A DNA stretch of 64,000 nt from assembly GCA_035771175.1 (NCBI GenBank), contig CM069610.1:21294501-21358500 (forward strand), read 5' to 3'. Positions 57,703 to 64,000 of the stretch are shown here, piece after piece. Both the position numbers and the translations under genes were made by a program. A model generated the notes under the pieces. The model was not told where the DNA came from, did no database searches, and saw nothing but the letters and a program-made list of their open reading frames with translations. Positions within the stretch are counted from its first letter, which is position 1. Each line of letters begins with the position of its first letter. This stretch comes from Paratinospora sagittata (taxonomy: Eukaryota > Streptophyta > Magnoliopsida > Ranunculales > Menispermaceae).

Positions 57703-60700
57703 GGACACGCCCTGCCCGACGCGCCTTGTGGCGACCCCGTGCCCCGGACCACCAACCCCGCAGGGAATGGCATGCGGAATGCCGGGGCGGGACGCCCGGC
57801 GTAGGCATCTCCGACCACTCCTCAACTCCCGTGAGGTGGTTGAGACCCTACAAGCCTTATCCCAAACAACAATATGATATCAAAAGGTATTAAACAAAAC
57901 TACCCACCGTATTAATCATCCAAGACAAGAGATAATCCATAAAAATGAACCATAAATAAAATCATAATCCCTACAGTCCATTAAAATTGACATAGACATA
58001 AAATCTAAAATTGTGGGTACAAATAAAAACCGTCATATGCCCACATAGTCTATCTAACAAGTCCCAACTCACCCATACTACAATGTGGTAAGTGTTATAA
58101 TTACATAATCCAAAACATAATACTTAATAATTTAAAACACAATTCAATCAAAATGCCTCTCAACTCACATCGAGGACTTGGATTCTCTCGCAGGCAAGGC
58201 CCTCAAGATATGACTACTCCCTTGCCCTTATTCGGGACAGAATGACCTGAAAGAGGAAAATGAGGGTGAGCCAACGATGCCCAGTGAATAGAATTCAAAT
58301 ATGCTATCAATACTCATCAATAAAAACCATGTATGCATGTCAATGTGTAGCATGATTAAAAGCTCATAACATATAGATATCAAACATTTATAATAAGTTC
58401 GATGCAAGTAAAAGTTTATCAATTTGGATCCACATTCCTCATGCCTTGGGTTACTAGTCCACGTCTATTTCGCCGTGCCGTTGATCCCAATCATGTTTAC
58501 TTGGGTTACTAGTCCACGTCTATTTCACCGTGCCGTTGATCCCAATCATTTCCTTCTTAAAACCCTCCTATGACAAGGTCAAGTCCCCCTATTAGCCAGA
58601 TAGATTGGCCCAACCAAAGTCATAAGGTTTTCTCAAATCAATGCATCATTCAAAACATTAGAACACATTCATGCTTTCAACATACAATATATATAAGTGA
58701 TATGATGACATAAATGATATAATCATAAGTGAAGCCTACTCACAACCAAGCCTCGCGAGAGTATTTAATCACACACGACCACCAAACCGAATCAACCCAA
58801 TCAAGATCCTGAAACATACATCAATATCCTACCATACATCAATTTCTATGCTCAATTACATAGACATTACAAATCAACCCTAAATCAGCCCACATATAAT
58901 TAATAGGCCTAAATCCCATTTAATCCCATCATTCAACTCAAATCACATGACTTAGGCCTCTAATGCATAGTTCTCATTCATAAACCATTCTATTAATCAA
59001 AAATACTGATTTTCAATTCCTTAGGCATAAACATGTCCAAATTTGGGTCACTTGATCACAAGTAGGCCTAACCCATGATATGGTTACAACCACCAAATCA
59101 GTAGCATAATCAACCCTAATCATGCTTAATTAAACATAAGTTGCATCAATTCAATGATTCTAAGCCAAAAGCATCAAAAGCCCTAAAATATGAAATTTTC
59201 CATACTTAGGCCATATTGTCGATTTACACTAGGTCGCCATGTTCAGCCATGTATATCACTGATTTTGCATCATGGGTTCATCCACAATGGCAACTAGGTC
59301 AACATAGTTGACATGCAAGCTATTTGGAAAGGTCTAAGTTCATATTCTAAATGTAGGTCTAATACAAACAACCCTACCAATTCTTCACATGTATTACTCT
59401 GTTCAGATGTATCAATCTACCAACAGAAATATGTAATCACAAAATCAACCGTACAGATTGAAGTATGTGAAGAAACAAACCTTCTGTCCAAATATCAGCC
59501 CAATCCAACGGTGGACCGAAAAGATATGTATCTTTGATGAGCAAGTGTCTAATCAGACAGTTTCTCCTTTCCTGCTGCAAATACCCAAACTCAGATGGCT
59601 ATATCACACAAAATAATTAACGTATAAATATTTCCACCGTTCAGAATACAGAAATATCTGTTGTAAACTACATACTCAAATTTGATATCCATCCAACGGT
59701 ACGTTGAGGAGATCTACAAGTTTTACCGAAACGGAACGAGAAACCCAGAAATTACGATCTCCACCGTTTCAGAGGTTATATCTCTTAGCACAAGCTTCTA
59801 ATTACGATCTCCACCGTTCAGAATGTATAAATATCAGTTATAAACTACATACCCAAATTTGATAACCATCTAACGGTAGATTTAGGAGATCTATAAGTTT
59901 GAGCGAAACAGTGTGAGAAATCCAGACTTTCCGGCCAGCTTTGTTTGAGAGGTTAGATCTCTCAGAAGAAACCTCTGATCAAGATCTCCACCGACCAGAA
60001 TGAAGAACCATAAGCTACGAACGTGCTGACAAAATTTGAGCTCAATCTGACCGTAAATTCCAAAGATCCACTTCTTTGATGAAAATCTCGCAGGGTTCTT
60101 ACTCCTGCAACTCTCTCCTTCTTTCTCTTCTTCTTTCCTTTCTCTTCTTTTCTTTCTCTTCTTCTTTCTTTTCTCTCCACTCACCTCTTTCTAGCACTTC
60201 CTTGATTCCCTCCTTGATTCTCTCCTTGATTCTCTCCTTGTTTTCCTCTCCTTGGTTCCCTCCACTCATTCTAGCACTTCCTTGAAGAAGACAAGTGGGC
60301 ATTGGACACTTGTCCACTTTCATGCACCAACCTTCACATGTGTTGGTCTCATACTACCCATACCAACCACATGTATTTTAAATGTCCAATCCATTTAATA
60401 CACCAAATCTTCAATTTCATTTATCCTTTTATTCCATCAATCCTAACCCATATCAATTCATGGTTTAATGAGCCCATGCATAAATAATAACATATGCATT
60501 AAACTTTAATTTAACATGACTCATATACAATTTATGATACATATATTTATATACATTATCAAGCATTAACTATACAAACATTAAACAATCATCAAACAAA
60601 CACCAAACATATCAAGGCAACACATAGAGTTTGGGCAAAATACAATTGGGTTATGGGCTAGATGAAATAATTTTCGGGGCGTCACACGCCTAAACTGGCG

Positions 60701-61972
60701 GGACACTCACAGGCTAGTTGCGAATGCATTATAACAGTTACCGAGTGCACAGGTACACAATTTAGTACAAATCTGATTTCATTAATTTCAGAATGTATTT
60801 TTGTACAAAAATGTAATTGAGGGAACATCCTCCCAAAATCTCCCTAATAAATAAGTAAGGGGTACAAAATGTGGGCCCAAAACACCTCCACCCAATCTAC
60901 CCTAGTTTCCTGTAAAAATAGTTAACAACAGGGTGAGTTATTGTTCCGTGGGTAAAATAGTTCATGAATATGATAATTAATAAAGAAAGCTTCATAATCA
61001 AACATCACATATACACAACATAGCATCATAAATAGTGCAACGTGACTTAACAAGAATGTATGCATAACACCGTCTCATAATGGTTCTGTGATCGTTCATC
61101 GCCTTGGGTTCACGTACAGATGTCTATCCCTAGGAAATTCTGGGTTCACATTGTACATCCCTCCCCAGGGGAAACATCGAGAATAGTGAGCATTGCTCCA
61201 TTAACTATTCCAAAGATCACAAACCACTTACGTCCCTAAGTGGTTATTATTTCATGTATGATGACTATGCACGTGAGGGTCCGGTCTTTCCTAATTTTAG
61301 ACAAGATTTAGCAATGTCCGGTGATGCTTATCGAAGTCAACATCATCGCATGCTTTGTTAGGATGTCCAGTACTACTTATACAAGTAAATAGCTTTTAAT
61401 GAGACCAACCATACCAGTCCCCAGGTCGAGAGGTGGGACACAAGGTCCGCTTAAATACCACTTCTTCTAGAGCAGCAAGTTGCCTCCCGTTCACTATTTA
61501 AAGTTACTGAGGATAAGACTAAGTCTGGTTGAATTAAATTGACCACTAATCCAGCGTAGTAACAGGGTAATACGTGGACTCCAAATATAAAGGTATAAGT
61601 ATGACATGTATTAACATTATACGCAATAATGCAGTGTAAATGAATAATAGACATAATAATAAATGAATGAAAATTTTAATAAAAGTCATAAAACACGTAA
61701 ACCTATGTTTCGTTCTCCACCTTCAGATAAATTTTTTTTCTAAAACTGGCACTTCTTCCCGAGCAGAACCACTTCGCACCACAAATAGAGTCTATAAGAG
61801 AAGGAGAGAGTCTTTAGAAGAGGGAGTAAGAGTGAGGAAGAGTGGTGTGAGAAATGAGGGAGGGTTTATAGAAACAGACATATTCGAAAGGTCGGGCATG
61901 TCGCCAGAACGTTTGGGTTTGTGCCCAAACGTTCCGATTTTTTTATTTTTATTTTTATTTTTTTTTGTTTAT
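57703..61972 (-). repeat. 5' LTR of element C, split by a solo LTR and lacking its outer tip
   Basis: Pieces 57703-57726 and 60692-61972 together equal the LTR at 43753-45085. The insert at 57727-60686 and the CGCCT duplication (60687-60691) separate them. The outer end stops in a T-rich run at about 61,972, without the final GGGGTATTACA. A GA-rich stretch (61,795-61,850), a minus-strand TATA-like TATAAACC near 61,865 and weak copies of the CGAAC/GTTCGGG palindromes are recognisable. Confidence 0.87.
57727..60686 (-). mobile_element. Solo LTR, 2,960 bp, second copy, TSD CGCCT
   Basis: It has the same ends as 5055-8038 (plus strand TGTGGCGACCCCG..GGGGCGTCACA) and flanking duplications CGCCT (57722-57726 and 60687-60691). 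It sits inside the 5' LTR of element C, so it is younger than C. It shares the internal duplications of the first copy (58,440-58,545 and about 59,683-60,040). CT-rich sequence at 60,110-60,260 makes lysine/arginine-rich shadow ORFs on the minus strand. No genes are present. Confidence 0.93.
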
Positions 61973-62840
61973 TTCTATCTATTAAGTATGGAGACAGAGG
62001 ACTTAAGTTGTTGCTAATAATAAGTAATCGTAAAATAATTTTTAGATTTGCTTTATGGTGGTTGGGTAGGAAAAAGCCAATATAAACGTTGTATTTATTG
62101 AATGATTCAGTGTATAAAAACAAAATAAACAGATCAAAAAAAAAAAAATCAAGTTGTAGAGGACATAAAGGTTTTTATTAAAATTGTTCAATTTGGACAA
62201 CTTAGAAATCGTTTTTTTAGGAGAGCTTAATATGCTAGAATGATCATATGATTAAACAAAGTAAGAACATACGTTTTGATTAAAATTTAAAAGTTCTTTA
62301 TTTAAAAGTAGATAATAATTAATGACGTTATTACCCTAAAAAATTACATTTTTTTTAATAAATAATAAAATTGCTAATATATAAATATTAAAATATGCGA
62401 CTGAACAAATGATATAAATAATGTTTTCAATAAATAAACATTCCAGAAAATAAGTTTAATTCAAGAAAAACCTAACTATAATTATTTAACAGACAAATTT
62501 GTTGGTTAAATTTTAAAATGACAATTATAGTTATTAATATCAAATAATTCAATTAATTAACTCAATTCAAGAAAATAATATGTTAAATTTTTTAGTATGG
62601 TTAATTTCAAATGATTCAGAATTACTTTGTTATAGGTAAAATTTATTAACCCAAAAAATAATTTTCAATCTGCATTTAGCGGAATAAATGATAAAATTGC
62701 TAATACATAAATATAAGAATAAGTTGTTCAGCCAAAAAAAAATTAATTTTTAGTAGAGAATTTATGAATTATTTTAAATTTAAATAAAAGAAATTAAATT
62801 TTATATTACTAAGTTTGGTAAGTTACAAGTTGGGAATCAT
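61973..62840. other. AT-rich sequence outside element C, nothing recognised
   Basis: It is very AT-rich with long A/T runs. I see no coding potential, LTR ends or RNA gene. Confidence 0.6.
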
Positions 62841-64000
62841 AGTGTGCGTTCACACAGGCGCACACAGTTTTTTACGCACACGGTTTCTTTTTTTTGCCCT
62901 TTCCAAATCTGGTTTTAACGTTGCTTTCTACTTTCCTTTTTAAGATCTGGTTCTCTTATTTCATTCTCTCAACTTCTCTCCACAATTTTGGTGGGGTGTT
63001 TGAGCTTTTGCTGAAGTGATCGCGAAGGATGAGATTTTCCTTTTTTTTCCTTCTACTTTAGGTAGGGGTTTAGTATTATAAATGCATTTCTATGTTGTTT
63101 GTATTTGATTTGATGGGTTTGTATGACTTGAGTTGAGATCTGCATCTTTTACTCTCTCTACTGATTTTAGAAATGCAAAAAATATTACTAAAATTTCACT
63201 GAGTCAAGGCCATTTGTTTTAGTGCATGGAGGTTTACTTTTGAGGATTTTGTTTTTGGTTTTGTTGATTGTGTGGTATTTGTGTGATTAGGCTTTCTGTG
63301 AATAGTTTTAACAAAAAAAAAACAGATTTGTTTTTTATGCTTTTTTTTTGCTTTAATTCAAGTTCTGCTGGGTGGGTTTGATTGTTTTTCTGGTTTTTGT
63401 GACTAAATATTTTACTTTTGGGTTTAAGGTAGATCTAATATTTTCTGTAAATTTTTTTTTTTAAAGGGAGATCAGATATTTCTTTTTTGGGTTATTTATG
63501 GTTTTTTTTTTTGCAACATCTTATTATACTTCTATGTGAAGAAGGTAGCTTTTTTTTAAAAAGATTTTGTTGTCTTGTAATTGTATATTGGCTTGAAGAA
63601 GAAGAAGAATAAGTTCTTATTTTTCTTAAATCACTCCTTTTCCTTCTTCCTTCTTCTACAAATTTGGCGGCAAGTGTTTTTTTTTTTTCCCCTGCAGTTT
63701 CTGTAACTTATGTATGACATATTTTCTTTTCTATAGCATAAGACAGTTTGGACTTGATTAAATCCAAGCTTGATTTATTTTTGTCGCCTAACATGGTTGG
63801 GCGAAGAGGGTATACCAAGGATTATAGGGGGACTTGTATACAGTAATTGGGTCACCAGTGGCGTTGATTACGATGTTGAACTTTGTTTACTGTGTTTAAA
63901 ATTCTCTTGAATTTTCTTTAATATTTAATTTTTCACTTCATAACGCTCTTCACGAATAAATAGATATATAACAAAGCAAAATTTGTATTTGGAAAATTTT
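62841..64000 (+). other. Possible leader/first-intron region of a host gene beyond the window
   Basis: A 7-bp inverted repeat GTGTGCG..CGCACAC (62842-62865) is followed by CT-rich sequence (62,900-63,060) and long T-rich stretches like plant 5' UTRs and introns. A 17-codon frame starting MVGRRGYTKDYRG lies near 63,793. No conserved protein is visible, so this is a weak inference. Confidence 0.2.

Larger units (their letters stand above)
43753..61972 (-). mobile_element. Ty3/gypsy element C with nested insertions
   Basis: In transcription order: 5' LTR (57703-57726 plus 60692-61972, split by a solo LTR), PBS 57686-57697, leader (split by a pararetrovirus at 52743-57597), pre-gag ORF, spacer, gag, protease, RT, RNase H, integrase, post-pol ORF, PPT, 3' LTR (43753-45085). 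Gene order is complete but every gene has stops or frameshifts. The outer end of the 5' LTR lacks about 20 bp. Confidence 0.88.

Overview
This window looks like a repeat-dominated, AT-rich pericentromeric or intergenic stretch of a flowering-plant nuclear genome, probably a eudicot. The evidence is a plant mobile domain (PMD) gene relic next to a Mutator-like (MULE) transposase tail, several chromovirus-type Ty3/gypsy elements primed by initiator tRNA-Met, an endogenous Caulimoviridae-type pararetrovirus, and solo LTRs with 5-bp target-site duplications. I see no intact host gene, rRNA, tRNA or CRISPR array. Nearly every coding region is broken.

Layout. 1-4.2 kb: the 3' end of a MULE transposase, a five-exon PMD pseudogene with at least three in-frame stops, then about nine copies of a 179-bp tandem repeat. 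4.2-11.3 kb: noncoding repeats, a 2,984-bp solo LTR (TSD CTAAT), LTR-like debris, and part of a repeat family called 'X' here (copy X1). 11.3-21.7 kb: Ty3/gypsy element A on the minus strand, with a 2.48-kb 5' LTR, PBS, a 1.9-kb AT-satellite leader, an extra pre-gag ORF, gag and pol. It is cut off inside integrase where X1 begins. 21.7-24.1 kb: AT-rich sequence with nothing recognisable.

24.1-62 kb: three more minus-strand elements of the same family, named D, B and C from left to right, joined head to tail. C and B share one LTR (43,753-45,085). The remnant of B's other LTR abuts D's 5' LTR with no internal sequence between them. D lacks protease and reverse transcriptase and is interrupted by a 1,331-bp solo LTR. 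B has two adjacent blocks inverted in place (RT-RNase H, and protease), and its 3' end is replaced by X2. C carries a 4.9-kb pararetrovirus in its AT-rich leader and a second copy of the long solo LTR (TSD CGCCT) inside its own 5' LTR. 62-64 kb: AT-rich sequence ending in a T-rich stretch that could be the leader of a host gene beyond the window.

The gypsy family shares one plan: LTR - PBS - leader - pre-gag ORF (about 500 aa, plant transposon-type N-terminal domain plus a Pro/Gln-rich tail) - conserved 0.77-kb spacer with three 120-bp modules - gag - protease - RT - RNase H - integrase with a chromodomain-like tail - small post-pol ORF (144 aa, intact in D) - PPT - LTR. The two accessory ORFs, the modular spacer, the palindromes upstream of the LTR TATA box and the compensating hairpin array in X2 are the least explained parts of the window.
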